A stretch of 64,000 nt of DNA, from NCBI GenBank assembly GCA_016722705.1, contig JADKGN010000005.1, forward strand, positions 558,001 to 622,000, in the 5' to 3' direction. Of the stretch, positions 36,379 to 44,885 are shown one piece after another. The DNA comes from Candidatus Dechloromonas phosphoritropha (GTDB lineage Bacteria; Pseudomonadota; Gammaproteobacteria; Burkholderiales; Rhodocyclaceae). The translations under genes were made by a program, and so were the position numbers. The notes beneath the pieces are model-generated. The model was not told the DNA's origin and made no database searches. It saw nothing but the letters and a program-made list of their open reading frames with translations. Every line of letters starts with the position of its first letter. Position 1 is the first letter of the stretch.

Positions 36379-37236
36379 CTACCTTCTCTTTATGGCTTTG
36401 CCCGCCGGTGTGCTGCCGCCCTGAACGCCGAGCTGGCCGCCGGTGCCGAGTCCGCCCTGGACCTCCTGCGCCCTGTAGTTGCGGACGGCCCTGACGATGT
36501 TGTTGTAAGAATCGGTGAAGGCGGCAACGATGACCTTGCCTTCGGCGGTGTTGGCGTAGCCGCCGCCAATGCCGCCGCCGCCACCGCCGAAAAGTCCGCC
36601 CAGCATGCCGAAGTCGACATTGCGGGCGCTGCCTTCGGCGGCCGCCAGTTGCACGCCCGAGCGATTGTCGATCAGGGTCAGGATGGTGCTCGCTTCCTTG
36701 GCGTTCATGCTGCCGCCGAGCACGGCGCCCAGCGAACCGCCCAAGAGGCCGCCTAACGCCGCACCGCCGCCGCCGGCATTCTGGTTGCTGAAGGTGATCG
36801 ACGGACTCATCGAATAATCGGCGGCGACCATCTGGCCCTTGCCGAAATTGGACCCCTTGCGCATCTCGCCGCTTTGTTCAAGCGCCCGCTCGCCCATGAT
36901 GTTCTGCATTGCCCGACCGCGTTCGACAATCACGAAGCAGTTGGACTGCTGCACCAGCAGCTTCAATACCGGCACCGTCGAGCCGAGCCGTAACTGGCCG
37001 GTCAGATAGCCATACCAGGAAGCGTGCGTGTCTTCAACGATCGCCAGCGTGCCCATTGTGGCCGGGCATCTTTCGAGCTGGGCATTGGCGTTCTCCGCGT
37101 TGGCGCCACCAGCCGAACCGGTGGCGGTCGTTTTCGCCGCCTGCGAACCCATGTCCATGCTGGAACATCCGGCAAGTGCCGCGCATATCAGGCTTCCCAG
37201 CAACAAACGATGATCGGAATGATTTATAGCGAACAT
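36379..37236 (-). CDS. CsgG-family lipoprotein
   Basis: 285 residues. The lipobox LAGC has its cysteine at residue 24, so it is an outer-membrane or periplasmic lipoprotein. The CsgG-like core includes LAIVEDTHASWYG, PVLKLLVQQSNCFVIVERGRAMQNIMGERAL, ADYSMSPSITFS and ILTLIDNRSGVQLAAAEGSARNVDFG. Two glycine-rich stretches (about 154-177 and 213-227) stand out. The ATG at 37236 follows AGAGGAGGT. No curli genes (csgA, B, E, F) are nearby, so export of curli is not supported. Frames extending upstream of 37236 are antisense to DUF808. Confidence 0.85.
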   Translation of the reverse strand: MFAINHSDHRLLLGSLICAALAGCSSMDMGSQAAKTTATGSAGGANAENANAQLERCPATMGTLAIVEDTHASWYGYLTGQLRLGSTVPVLKLLVQQSNCFVIVERGRAMQNIMGERALEQSGEMRKGSNFGKGQMVAADYSMSPSITFSNQNAGGGGAALGGLLGGSLGAVLGGSMNAKEASTILTLIDNRSGVQLAAAEGSARNVDFGMLGGLFGGGGGGIGGGYANTAEGKVIVAAFTDSYNNIVRAVRNYRAQEVQGGLGTGGQLGVQGGSTPAGKAIKRR

Positions 37237-37435
37237 GGCAACCTCCTCTTGACTGGTTCTTGTGGGAATTCTTGTTGGGATCGGCAACCTGCGCAAGCAA
37301 CCCGGATCCCGGAAGGAACCGCGGGAAGTCGTATCACATGCGCGACGGCAGCGAGGCCAGCCCGCATCATATACGAGAATGTTTGTATCGCGCATCGCGG
37401 CGTGGCGTGGTGGAAAGGCCAAACGCGGCACGTTC

Positions 37436-37446
37436 TTGGGTAGAAT
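37436..37446 (+). promoter_or_regulatory. Candidate -10 region for the DUF808 gene
   Basis: GGGTAGAATCG, with the TAGAAT hexamer at 37441-37446, lies about 30 bases before the DUF808 start. A matching -35 is weak, so this is a low-certainty promoter call. Confidence 0.3.
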
Positions 37447-37476
37447 CGGGACCGCCCCAAGAAACGGAATATCTCG

Positions 37477-38388
37477 ATGGCCGGAGCCAGCCTGCTTGCA
37501 TTGATTGACGACATCGCGTCGGTTCTCGACGACGTCGCCCTGATGACCAAAGTCGCCGCCAAAAAGACTGCGGGCGTCCTTGGCGACGACCTGGCGCTGA
37601 ATGCGCAGCAGGTTTCCGGCGTGCGCGCCGAGCGGGAACTGCCTGTCGTCTGGGCGGTCGGCGTCGGGTCGCTGAAGAACAAGGTGATCCTGGTGCCGGC
37701 GGCGCTGGCGATCAGCGCCTTCATTCCGTGGGCGGTGACGCCGCTGCTGATGCTTGGTGGTCTCTATCTGTGCTTCGAGGGCGTCGAGAAACTGGCGCAC
37801 AAGTGGCTGCACGGCACCGACGGAGGCGAGCCCGAGAGCGCCGGGGAACAGGCCGCGCTGGCCGACGCGAACCTCGATCTGATCGCCTTCGAGGCGGACA
37901 AGATCAAGGGAGCCATCCGCACCGACTTCGTCCTTTCGGCCGAGATCATCGTCATCGCCCTGGGGACCGTGGCCGACAAGCCCTTTGCAACGCAGGTCGC
38001 GGTGTTGTCGGGCATCGGCCTGATCATGACCGTCGGCGTCTATGGCATCGTCGCCGGCATCGTCAAGATGGACGACCTCGGCATCCATCTGCTGCAAAAG
38101 CCCGGCGCGCTCGCCCGCGGAATCGGCAGGGCGCTGCTGCTGGCGGCGCCAAAGCTGATGAAGTCGCTGGCGGTGATTGGCACCGCGGCGATGTTCATGG
38201 TCGGCGGCGGCATCCTGACCCATGGTATTCCGCCCGTGCACCACGCCATCGCGTGGGTCGCCGAGGCTTCGGGAGTGGCGGGCGGCGTCGTGGCGCTAGC
38301 GCTCGACGTGTTGTTCGGCATCGCCGGCGGGACATTGGCCCTGCTCGGCGTCAAGGTGATCGGGAAACTGCGCGGCAAGCCGGAGTAG
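37477..38388 (+). CDS. yedI: DUF808 (YedI) family inner-membrane protein
   Basis: 303 residues: AGASLLALIDDIASVLDDVALMTKVAAKKTAGVLGDDLALNAQQV, followed by GSLKNKVILVPAALAIS and LLMLGGLYLCFEGVEKLAHK, all typical of the DUF808 family. There are six to eight membrane helices. The central loop (QAALADANLDLIAFEADKIKGAIRTDFVLSAEIIVIALG) is also conserved. Function is unknown. It stands alone on the plus strand between minus-strand genes. Confidence 0.9.
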   Translation: MAGASLLALIDDIASVLDDVALMTKVAAKKTAGVLGDDLALNAQQVSGVRAERELPVVWAVGVGSLKNKVILVPAALAISAFIPWAVTPLLMLGGLYLCFEGVEKLAHKWLHGTDGGEPESAGEQAALADANLDLIAFEADKIKGAIRTDFVLSAEIIVIALGTVADKPFATQVAVLSGIGLIMTVGVYGIVAGIVKMDDLGIHLLQKPGALARGIGRALLLAAPKLMKSLAVIGTAAMFMVGGGILTHGIPPVHHAIAWVAEASGVAGGVVALALDVLFGIAGGTLALLGVKVIGKLRGKPE

Positions 38389-38394
38389 GGCGCC

Positions 38395-38808
38395 TCAGCC
38401 GAGCAGGGTGACGACGATTTCGCGGCGGTGTGCCTGGGTGCGGTGCTCGAACAGGTAGATTCCCTGCCAGGTGCCGAGCAGCAGGCGGCGGCCGCTAAAG
38501 GGCACGGTCAGCGAAGTGCCGGTCAGCAGCGAACGCGCATGCGCCGCCATGTCGTCGTCACCTTCGAGGTCGTGGCGATAGGCTGGGTCGCCATCGGGCG
38601 CCCAGCGCCGCAACAGGGTTTCGAGATCGCGGCGCACGGTGGGGTCGGCGTTTTCGGTGATCGCCAGACCGCAACTGGTGTGGCGCACGAAAATATGGGC
38701 AATTCCGGTGTCGACCGCGGCAGACCGGACGATGGCGGCAATTTCACCAGTAATCTCGGTGGCGCCGCGGCCGCGCGTGGCGACGGTCAGACGCTGCTGT
38801 TCGCTCAC
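38395..38808 (-). CDS. yjbQ: YjbQ family protein (secondary thiamine-phosphate synthase-like)
   Basis: 137 residues from a GTG at 38808 in a GTGA overlap with the dehydrogenase stop. Family motifs are TGEIAAIVRSAAVDTGIAHIFVRHTSCGLAITENADPTVRRDLE, DDDMAAHARSLLTGTSLTVPF and the C-terminal GTWQGIYLFEHRTQAHRREIVVTL. The family forms a trimeric beta structure; a thiamine-phosphate synthase activity has been shown for YjbQ, but the physiological role is open. A longer reading frame to 38916 lies inside the dehydrogenase gene. Confidence 0.88.
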   Translation of the reverse strand: MSEQQRLTVATRGRGATEITGEIAAIVRSAAVDTGIAHIFVRHTSCGLAITENADPTVRRDLETLLRRWAPDGDPAYRHDLEGDDDMAAHARSLLTGTSLTVPFSGRRLLLGTWQGIYLFEHRTQAHRREIVVTLLG

Positions 38809-39914
38809 GGCCGGCGCGTCTGCGAATACGAAATCCGGTAGATCGCTCCGGCCAGGTCGTCGGAAACCAGCAGCGAGCCATCCGGCAGTTCCAGTACATC
38901 GGCCGGTCGCCCCCACGCCGATTCCCCCTGCAGCCAGCCGGTGGCGAAGGGCTCATAAGAGACAGCCCGATTGCCGTTCACCCTGACCAGCGTGACCCGG
39001 TAGCCCGATTTCCGGGAACGGTTCCACGACCCGTGTTCGGCGATGAAGATGTGGCCGCGATAGGAGTCGGGGAACTGCCGGCCGGTGTAGAAGCGCATGC
39101 CGAGTGCGGCGACATGGGCACCGAGATTTTTCGCCGGTGGCACGAATTCGGCGCACGGACGTTCGCCGCCGAACTCGGGGTCGGCAAGCGTGCCACCGTG
39201 ACAGTAGGGATAGCCGAAATGCAGGCCGGCACGCGGCGCGCGGTTCAGTTCGTCGGGCGGCTGATCGTCGCCCAGCAGGTCGCGTCCGTTGTCGGTGAAC
39301 CACAGTTCGCCGGTTCCGGGTTGCCAGTCGAAGCCGACGCTGTTGCGCACGCCGCGCGCGAATACCTTGAGATCGCTGCCATCCGGCCGCATGCTGGTAA
39401 TGACCGCGAAGCGTTCCGGGTCCGGCTTGCAGTTGTTGCACGGGGCGCCGACTGGAACGTAGAGGCGGTCATCGGGGCCGAAGGCGATGAATTTCCAGCC
39501 GTGGTGGCGCTCCTTCGGGAAATCCTCGCGAACCGTCACCGGCGCTGGCGGATTGTCCAGGCGAGTGCCGATACTGTCGAAGCGCAGGATGCGGTCGACC
39601 GCCGAAACATAGAGATTTCCAGCGCGGAAGGCGACGCCGACCGGCATGGCCAGGCCGCTGGCGACGACGGTAGTGCGCTTTGCGCGGTACTGGCCGTCGA
39701 GCTGGATCGCGTGGACTTTGCCTTCGCTGGCGGAACCCACGTACAAGACATTGCCGTCACCGATGGCCATCTGCCGCGCGTTGGGAACCCGCGCCAGAAC
39801 CTCGATCGAGAATCCGTCGGGGAGACGGATCCGCTCGATCGGCAGTTCGCCGGCAAAGGCGGCAAGGCTGACTGAGAAAAGCGCCAGGACGGCGCCGATA
39901 GTGCGGAGAGTCAT
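38805..39914 (-). CDS. PQQ-type soluble aldose/sorbosone dehydrogenase-like protein
   Basis: 369 residues with a signal peptide (MTLRTIGAVLALFSVSLAAFAG, cleavage near residue 22), hence periplasmic. The six-bladed propeller of the GDH-B/sorbosone dehydrogenase family is indicated by LPDGFSIEVLARVPNARQMAIGD, HHGWKFIAFGPDDRLYVPVG, RNSVGFDWQPGTGELWFTDNGRD, HFGYPYCHGG, and HIFIAEHGSWNRS. The cofactor and substrate are inferred. I preferred the ATG at 39914 because the signal peptide then starts cleanly. yjbQ overlaps its 3' end. Confidence 0.85.
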   Translation of the reverse strand: MTLRTIGAVLALFSVSLAAFAGELPIERIRLPDGFSIEVLARVPNARQMAIGDGNVLYVGSASEGKVHAIQLDGQYRAKRTTVVASGLAMPVGVAFRAGNLYVSAVDRILRFDSIGTRLDNPPAPVTVREDFPKERHHGWKFIAFGPDDRLYVPVGAPCNNCKPDPERFAVITSMRPDGSDLKVFARGVRNSVGFDWQPGTGELWFTDNGRDLLGDDQPPDELNRAPRAGLHFGYPYCHGGTLADPEFGGERPCAEFVPPAKNLGAHVAALGMRFYTGRQFPDSYRGHIFIAEHGSWNRSRKSGYRVTLVRVNGNRAVSYEPFATGWLQGESAWGRPADVLELPDGSLLVSDDLAGAIYRISYSQTRRP

Positions 39915-40212
39915 TCGGGAATTTGCATGCGCGGCGGAAGTTGGCAAGGGCTTCAGTATAGCGACCCCGGCTGCCCGCATGCGGGAGCGAATCAAGCTTT
40001 CCGGCCAGGCGAAGCGCTTGACCGATATTGCGCAAGGCAGAGCGTTTGACTAAATCCGTTGCTGGCCGGAAAATCGGCGGTGCTGGACCCATGGTGCAAT
40101 TTGCCGATTCAGCGGTGATTCGCAAAGCCCTGATCCCGAATCGGGGCTTTTTGTTTTTGCGTCACAGGGTTTGCCGGCGACGGTCTCCCTGGGGGATGCG
40201 CTGCCTGAGGTA
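39915..40212. other. Intergenic region upstream of rimO
   Basis: 298 bases between divergent genes. The plus-strand portion carries a terminator-like hairpin at 40124-40150, 63 bases before rimO, with no ORF ahead of it. The rest probably contains promoters for both directions; I did not recognise clear hexamers. Confidence 0.4.
40124..40158 (+). terminator. Intrinsic terminator-like hairpin in the rimO leader
   Basis: AAAGCCC (40124-40130) pairs with GGGCTTT (40144-40150) and the stem continues inward with GAT/ATC around CCCGA. A T-run (TTGTTTTT) follows, as in rho-independent terminators. There is no plus-strand gene upstream of it within about 200 bases, so it ends either a small RNA or a rimO leader transcript. 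Confidence 0.65.
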
Positions 40213-41544
40213 ATGATTTTGAACGCAAAAGTGCCGACTGTCGGTTTCGTTTCGCTGGGCTGTCCGAAAGCCAGTTCGGATGCCGAGCGTATCCTGACCA
40301 AGCTGCGCGCCGAAGGCTACGAGATTTCGCCGAGCTACGACAATTCCGATCTGGTGATCGTCAACACCTGCGGCTTCATCGACGCTGCCGTCGAGGAATC
40401 GCTCGACGCCATCGGCGAGGCGCTCAACGAGAATGGCAAGGTCATCGTCACCGGCTGCCTCGGCGCCAAGGGTGACATCGTGCAGACGACGCACCCGGCC
40501 GTGCTCGCCGTCACCGGCCCGCACGCTGCCGACGAGGTCATGGGCTATGTCCACACCCACCTGCCCAAGCCGCACGACCCGTATTCCGATCTGGTGCCGC
40601 CGCAGGGCGTGCGCCTGACCCCGGACCATTTCGCCTACCTGAAGATTTCCGAAGGCTGCAACCACAGTTGCACCTTCTGCATCATCCCGTCGCTGCGCGG
40701 CCCGCTCGTGTCGCGCCCGGTCGGTGACGTGCTGGCCGAAGCCGAGAACCTGGCACGGGCTGGGGTCAAGGAAATCCTGGTCATCTCGCAGGACACCAGC
40801 GCCTACGGCGTCGACATCAAGTACCGCACTGCCTTCTGGGGTGGCAAGCCGGTCAAGTCGCGGCTGAAGGAGTTGTGCGAGGCACTGGGCAGTTTCGGCA
40901 TCTGGGTGCGCCTGCATTACGTCTATCCCTATCCGTCGGTCGATGACGTCATTCCGCTGATGGCCGCAGGCCAGATCCTGCCGTACCTCGACGTGCCCTT
41001 CCAGCACGCCAGCCCGAAGATTCTCAAGGCGATGAAACGTCCGGCGTCGGCCGAGAACACGCTCGAGCGCATCGCCAAGTGGCGCGCCATCTGCCCGGAA
41101 ATCGTCATCCGCTCGACCTTCATTACCGGCTTCCCCGGTGAAACTGAAGAGGATTTCGACCAGCTGATCCAGTTCCTCGAGGACGCCAGGCTCGATCGCG
41201 TCGGCGCTTTCGCCTACTCGCCGGTCGACGGCGCCAAGGCCAACGAACTGGCCGAGTTGTTACCCGAAGAGGTGCGCGAGGATCGCCGACGCTGGCTGAT
41301 GCAGGTGCAGGAAGATATCTCCGCCGACAAGTTGGCGGCCAAGATTGATAGCGTCATTCAGGTGCTGGTCGACGAGGTTGACGAAGAAGGCACCATCGCC
41401 CGCTCCAAGGCCGATGCGCCGGAGATCGACGGGCTGGTTTATGTCGACGGATTTTTTGATGCCGAGCCGGGGGATTTTCTGCAGGTGAAGGTCATCGATT
41501 CCGACCACCACGACCTCTACGCCGAGCCGGTGGGGCAGGGCTGA
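40213..41544 (+). CDS. rimO: Ribosomal protein S12 methylthiotransferase
   Basis: 443 residues from the ATG at 40213 (GAGG site just upstream). The UPF0004 domain has cysteines C17, C53 and C82; the radical-SAM cluster motif is C149-x3-C153-x2-C156 (EGCNHSCTFC); a C-terminal TRAM domain follows. It adds a methylthio group to an aspartate of ribosomal protein S12. VSLGCPKASSDAERI distinguishes RimO from MiaB. The patatin gene follows after 6 bases. Confidence 0.95.
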   Translation: MILNAKVPTVGFVSLGCPKASSDAERILTKLRAEGYEISPSYDNSDLVIVNTCGFIDAAVEESLDAIGEALNENGKVIVTGCLGAKGDIVQTTHPAVLAVTGPHAADEVMGYVHTHLPKPHDPYSDLVPPQGVRLTPDHFAYLKISEGCNHSCTFCIIPSLRGPLVSRPVGDVLAEAENLARAGVKEILVISQDTSAYGVDIKYRTAFWGGKPVKSRLKELCEALGSFGIWVRLHYVYPYPSVDDVIPLMAAGQILPYLDVPFQHASPKILKAMKRPASAENTLERIAKWRAICPEIVIRSTFITGFPGETEEDFDQLIQFLEDARLDRVGAFAYSPVDGAKANELAELLPEEVREDRRRWLMQVQEDISADKLAAKIDSVIQVLVDEVDEEGTIARSKADAPEIDGLVYVDGFFDAEPGDFLQVKVIDSDHHDLYAEPVGQG

Positions 41545-41550
41545 CCGGCC

Positions 41551-42423
41551 ATGGGCAAGCCGCGCCTCGCCATTGCGCTCGGCTCCGGTTCGGCCCGCGG
41601 CTGGTCCCACATTGGTGTGCTGCGCGCCCTGCTGCAGGCCGGCATCGTTCCCGACATCGTCTGCGGCACGTCGATCGGCGCTTTCGTCGGGGCCGCCTAT
41701 GCGTCAGGCTCGCTTGATCCGCTCGAATCCTGGGTGCGCGGCCTGACGCGCCGCGATGTATTCGGGTTCTTCGACGTCAGTTTAGGGGCGGGCGGCCTGA
41801 TCAAGGGCGAGAAGCTGCTTGGCTACACTTCCCATCTTTTTCTCGACGAGACCTTTGCCGATCTCGACAAGCCGTTCGCCTGTGTCGCCACCGATCTGGC
41901 TAGCGGTCGCGAGGTGTGGCTCAGGGAGGGGCGGATTCTCGATGCGGTGCGCTCCTCGGTCGCGCTGCCCGGCCTGCTCGCGCCGCATCTGCTCGACGGA
42001 CGCTACCTGGTCGACGGCGGGCTGGTCAATCCGGTACCGGTTTCGCTGTGCCGGGCGCTCGGCGCCGACCTCGTGATTGCCGTCGATCTCGGCATGGACA
42101 CCATCGGCCTGCGTCAGCGCCGTGGCGATGCCTCCGCACCGGTGCCTGCCTGGCGCCAGACGATGGGTCGCTGGCTGGGGCGCGAGGGCGACGGCGAGGA
42201 CGTGGTACGGCCTTCGCTGGCCGACGTTGTGACCAACAGCATTGCCATCATGCAGGGACGCATCTCGCGTTCGCGACTGGCCGGCGAGCCGGCCGACGTG
42301 CTGATCACGCCGCGCCTGGGGCAACTCGGACTGCTCGATTTTCACCGCGCCGACGAAGCCATCGCCGCCGGGCGTCTGGCGGCCGAGCACATGCTGCCGC
42401 TGCTGCGCGCGATCACTGAATGA
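41551..42423 (+). CDS. Patatin-like phospholipase (RssA/NTE family)
   Basis: 290 residues: LAIALGSGSARGWSHIGVLRAL (oxyanion loop), the nucleophile motif GTSIG at about 39-43 and the catalytic aspartate in DGGLVNPVPV at about 158-167. This is a complete Ser-Asp dyad enzyme of the bacterial RssA type, probably acting on phospholipids or acyl esters in the cytoplasm. It lies in a tight plus-strand series rimO-patatin-FAD oxidase. Confidence 0.9.
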   Translation: MGKPRLAIALGSGSARGWSHIGVLRALLQAGIVPDIVCGTSIGAFVGAAYASGSLDPLESWVRGLTRRDVFGFFDVSLGAGGLIKGEKLLGYTSHLFLDETFADLDKPFACVATDLASGREVWLREGRILDAVRSSVALPGLLAPHLLDGRYLVDGGLVNPVPVSLCRALGADLVIAVDLGMDTIGLRQRRGDASAPVPAWRQTMGRWLGREGDGEDVVRPSLADVVTNSIAIMQGRISRSRLAGEPADVLITPRLGQLGLLDFHRADEAIAAGRLAAEHMLPLLRAITE

Positions 42424-42430
42424 GGCGCCG

Positions 42431-43825
42431 ATGACGGGCGATTCGCTGACGGCAACGCTGGCACGCATCGTCGGGCCGGCCAACGTCGTTGACGGGACCG
42501 CCGATCTGGCGCCCTGCCTGACCGACTGGCGCGGCCGTTACCACGGCGCCGCACGTTGCCTGGTCAAGCCCGGCGCGACTGCCGAGGTGGCGGCGGTAGT
42601 CCGCGCCTGTGCTGCCGCCGGGGCGCCGATGGTGACGCAGGGCGGCAATACCAGCCTGTGCGGCGCGGCGACACCGGACGACTCGGGCAGCGCCGTGGTG
42701 ATCGGTCTCGGCCGGCTGAACCGCATTGTTGCGGTCGACCCGGAAAACAACACGATTTCCGTCGAGGCCGGCTGCACGCTGGCCGCGGTACAGGAAGCGG
42801 CGAGTGCCGCTAACCGGCTGTTTCCGCTGGCGCTGGCTTCCGAAGGTAGTTGCCAGATTGGCGGCAACCTGTCGACCAATGCCGGCGGTGTCCAAGTGCT
42901 GCGCTACGGCAACATGCGCGAACTGACCCTCGGTCTGGAGGTCGTTTTGCCCAGCGGCGAAATCTGGGACGGCCGGCGTGGCCTGCGCAAGGACAACACC
43001 GGCTACGACCTCAAGCAGCTATTCATCGGCGCCGAAGGCACGCTGGGGATCATCACAGGGGCTGTGCTGAAACTGTTTCCGCTGCCGAAAACGCAGGTAA
43101 CGTGCTGGCTTAATGTGGCTGCGCCAAATGTTGCGGTCAACCTGCTGAATGCGGCAAAAAATACCTTCGATGCGGGGTTGACCGCTTTCGAGTTGATCTC
43201 CGAAACGTCGCTTGGCCTAGTGCTGAAAAACATACCGGCCAGTGCACGACCGACGGCGCAGAGCCCGTGGTACATGCTCGCCGAATTCTCCGATGCCGAG
43301 CCCACTGCCGTCGAGCATTGGCTGGCGACACGGCTGGACGCCGGCGAAGTAGCCGACGCCGTGATCGCCCACTCGGAAACCCAGGCAAAAATCCTCTGGG
43401 CTCTGCGCGAAAACATTTCCGAAGCACAGAAGATCGAGGGTATCAGCATCAAGCACGATGTCGCGGTGCCGGTTTCCTGCATCCCCGAGTTCCTGGCGCA
43501 GACCGACGCTGTGCTGGAATGGGCCTTTCCCGGTATCCGCATCGTCACCTTCGGCCATGTCGGCGACGGCAACCTGCACTACAACCTGTCAAAGGCCGAC
43601 GCCCAGGACAACGACGCCTTCATTGCCAGCCAGCCCGAGGTCAATCGTATCGTCCATGATGCGGTCCACGCGCTGAATGGCTCGATTTCCGCCGAGCACG
43701 GGATCGGTCAACTCAAACGCGAGGAATTGCTGCGCTACAAAAGTCCGGTGGAAATCGCCCTGATGCGCTCCATCAAGAAGGCGCTCGACCCGCGCGGGCT
43801 GATGAATCCGGGCAAGATCCTCTAG
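42431..43825 (+). CDS. FAD-binding oxidase/dehydrogenase (D-2-hydroxyacid type)
   Basis: 464 residues of the GlcD/D2HGDH family. The PCMH FAD domain has MVTQGGNTSLCGAATPDDSG, EGSCQIGGNLSTNAGGVQVLRYGN and FIGAEGTLGIITGAVLKLFP; the FAD-oxidase C-terminal domain has FGHVGDGNLHYNLS and SAEHGIGQLKRE. It oxidises a D-2-hydroxy acid such as D-2-hydroxyglutarate or D-lactate; the substrate cannot be fixed. It lies 7 bases after the patatin gene. Confidence 0.87.
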   Translation: MTGDSLTATLARIVGPANVVDGTADLAPCLTDWRGRYHGAARCLVKPGATAEVAAVVRACAAAGAPMVTQGGNTSLCGAATPDDSGSAVVIGLGRLNRIVAVDPENNTISVEAGCTLAAVQEAASAANRLFPLALASEGSCQIGGNLSTNAGGVQVLRYGNMRELTLGLEVVLPSGEIWDGRRGLRKDNTGYDLKQLFIGAEGTLGIITGAVLKLFPLPKTQVTCWLNVAAPNVAVNLLNAAKNTFDAGLTAFELISETSLGLVLKNIPASARPTAQSPWYMLAEFSDAEPTAVEHWLATRLDAGEVADAVIAHSETQAKILWALRENISEAQKIEGISIKHDVAVPVSCIPEFLAQTDAVLEWAFPGIRIVTFGHVGDGNLHYNLSKADAQDNDAFIASQPEVNRIVHDAVHALNGSISAEHGIGQLKREELLRYKSPVEIALMRSIKKALDPRGLMNPGKIL

Positions 43826-43832
43826 CTTCGGT

Positions 43833-43849
43833 TGGCGGCTGCGCCGCCA
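43833..43849. terminator. Hairpin between convergent genes
   Basis: A perfect 7-bp stem TGGCGGC/GCCGCCA with a TGC loop lies just after the oxidase stop and before the convergent DUF3616 stop. No T-run follows on either strand, so this is at best a weak or factor-assisted bidirectional terminator. Confidence 0.4.
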
Positions 43850-43855
43850 GCGACC

Positions 43856-44827
43856 TCACTCGGGCAGTGTGATGGTCAAGCTGCGAAAGGTCTGGCGCTC
43901 GCCCGGCAGCTTCTTGCATGCGACGCCGCCGGTCTTGATGCCGCCGTCGTCGCTGAGCAACTGGACGCGCTTGCTGCCGGGAATCGCGAACAGGGCCTCG
44001 GGGCGCAGGTCGCGCAGGTCAATGCCGGTGATGATCGTTGCCGCCTCACTCGGGCGGCCCGACCAGCGGAACAGCGCGAAGCTGCCGGAGTCGGCAGTCG
44101 GTCCGGCGGCGATCACGTAGGAAGTGCCGACGCGTTCGATGCTGCGCACCCCGCGTTGTCCGAGATCGAGTTCGATCGGGGCAGCGAAGCGGGCGCGACC
44201 GCCGTCGATGAGTTCTCCCGGGTTGAGCAGCGGAACCAGCAAGGCACGGCCTTGACGCAGCGGGTTGCGCAGCCCGATCAGCAGGGTGCCTTCGGGTGTA
44301 GCGGCCAGGCCTTCGATATTCAGGCCGCCATCCGCCTCGGCTGCGCGCTCTGCCGCCGCGACGAGCCGGTAGGGGGCGAGCGCGTCGGTCGCGAGCAGGT
44401 CGTCGAGCAGCCGCGTGTAGGCCTGGCCGGCGGGTGTGAGCGTTGGCGGGTTGCCCGGTTTGACGTCGGTAGCGAAGAAGCGTTGCCGGCTCGGCCGGGT
44501 CTTGCCCTTGGCGTTGCGGGCATGCGAGGTGATCCAGTAGATACGAGTACCGATCTTCGTCGCCGCCTCGATATCGGCTTCCTCGCCGTTCTTCGTGGCG
44601 AGGAGGGCGGACAGATCGACCGTACCGACCGGTTGCGGCTGGCCCTGCCGATAAATGTGCAGGATATTGTGCTCGTCGTCGCCGACGACAAAGTGGTCGG
44701 CATCGAGCGCGGCGGCGGCCGAAGCGTCGCAGGGGCCGCGGTAGACAGCGGCGGTTTGCGCCGCAGCTGCCGATGCGAAACAGGCAACGAGGACGGCAGC
44801 GAGGCGGTAGCGGGTGCGCGGTTTCAT
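43856..44827 (-). CDS. DUF3616 family periplasmic protein
   Basis: 323 residues with a signal peptide (MKPRTRYRLAAVLVACFASAAAAQ). The mature part shows CDASAAAALDADHFVVGDDEHNILHIYR and the family segments GLNIEGLAATPEGTLLIGLRNPLRQGRALLVPLLNP and GVRSIERVGTSYVIAAGP, consistent with a beta-propeller. Function is unknown. It is convergent with the FAD oxidase gene and on the same strand as hslO, from which it is separated by 58 bases. Confidence 0.8.
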   Translation of the reverse strand: MKPRTRYRLAAVLVACFASAAAAQTAAVYRGPCDASAAAALDADHFVVGDDEHNILHIYRQGQPQPVGTVDLSALLATKNGEEADIEAATKIGTRIYWITSHARNAKGKTRPSRQRFFATDVKPGNPPTLTPAGQAYTRLLDDLLATDALAPYRLVAAAERAAEADGGLNIEGLAATPEGTLLIGLRNPLRQGRALLVPLLNPGELIDGGRARFAAPIELDLGQRGVRSIERVGTSYVIAAGPTADSGSFALFRWSGRPSEAATIITGIDLRDLRPEALFAIPGSKRVQLLSDDGGIKTGGVACKKLPGERQTFRSLTITLPE

Positions 44828-44885
44828 CGAATCATCCGGAATTGTTCAGGGGCTGGCTGCCAGCATAGCACCACAGCCACGAGCC

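Noticed and set aside
37237..38244. Upstream extension of the CsgG-like gene
   Set aside because: Antisense to the DUF808 gene; the lipoprotein signal at 37236 with a strong ribosome site fixes the true start.
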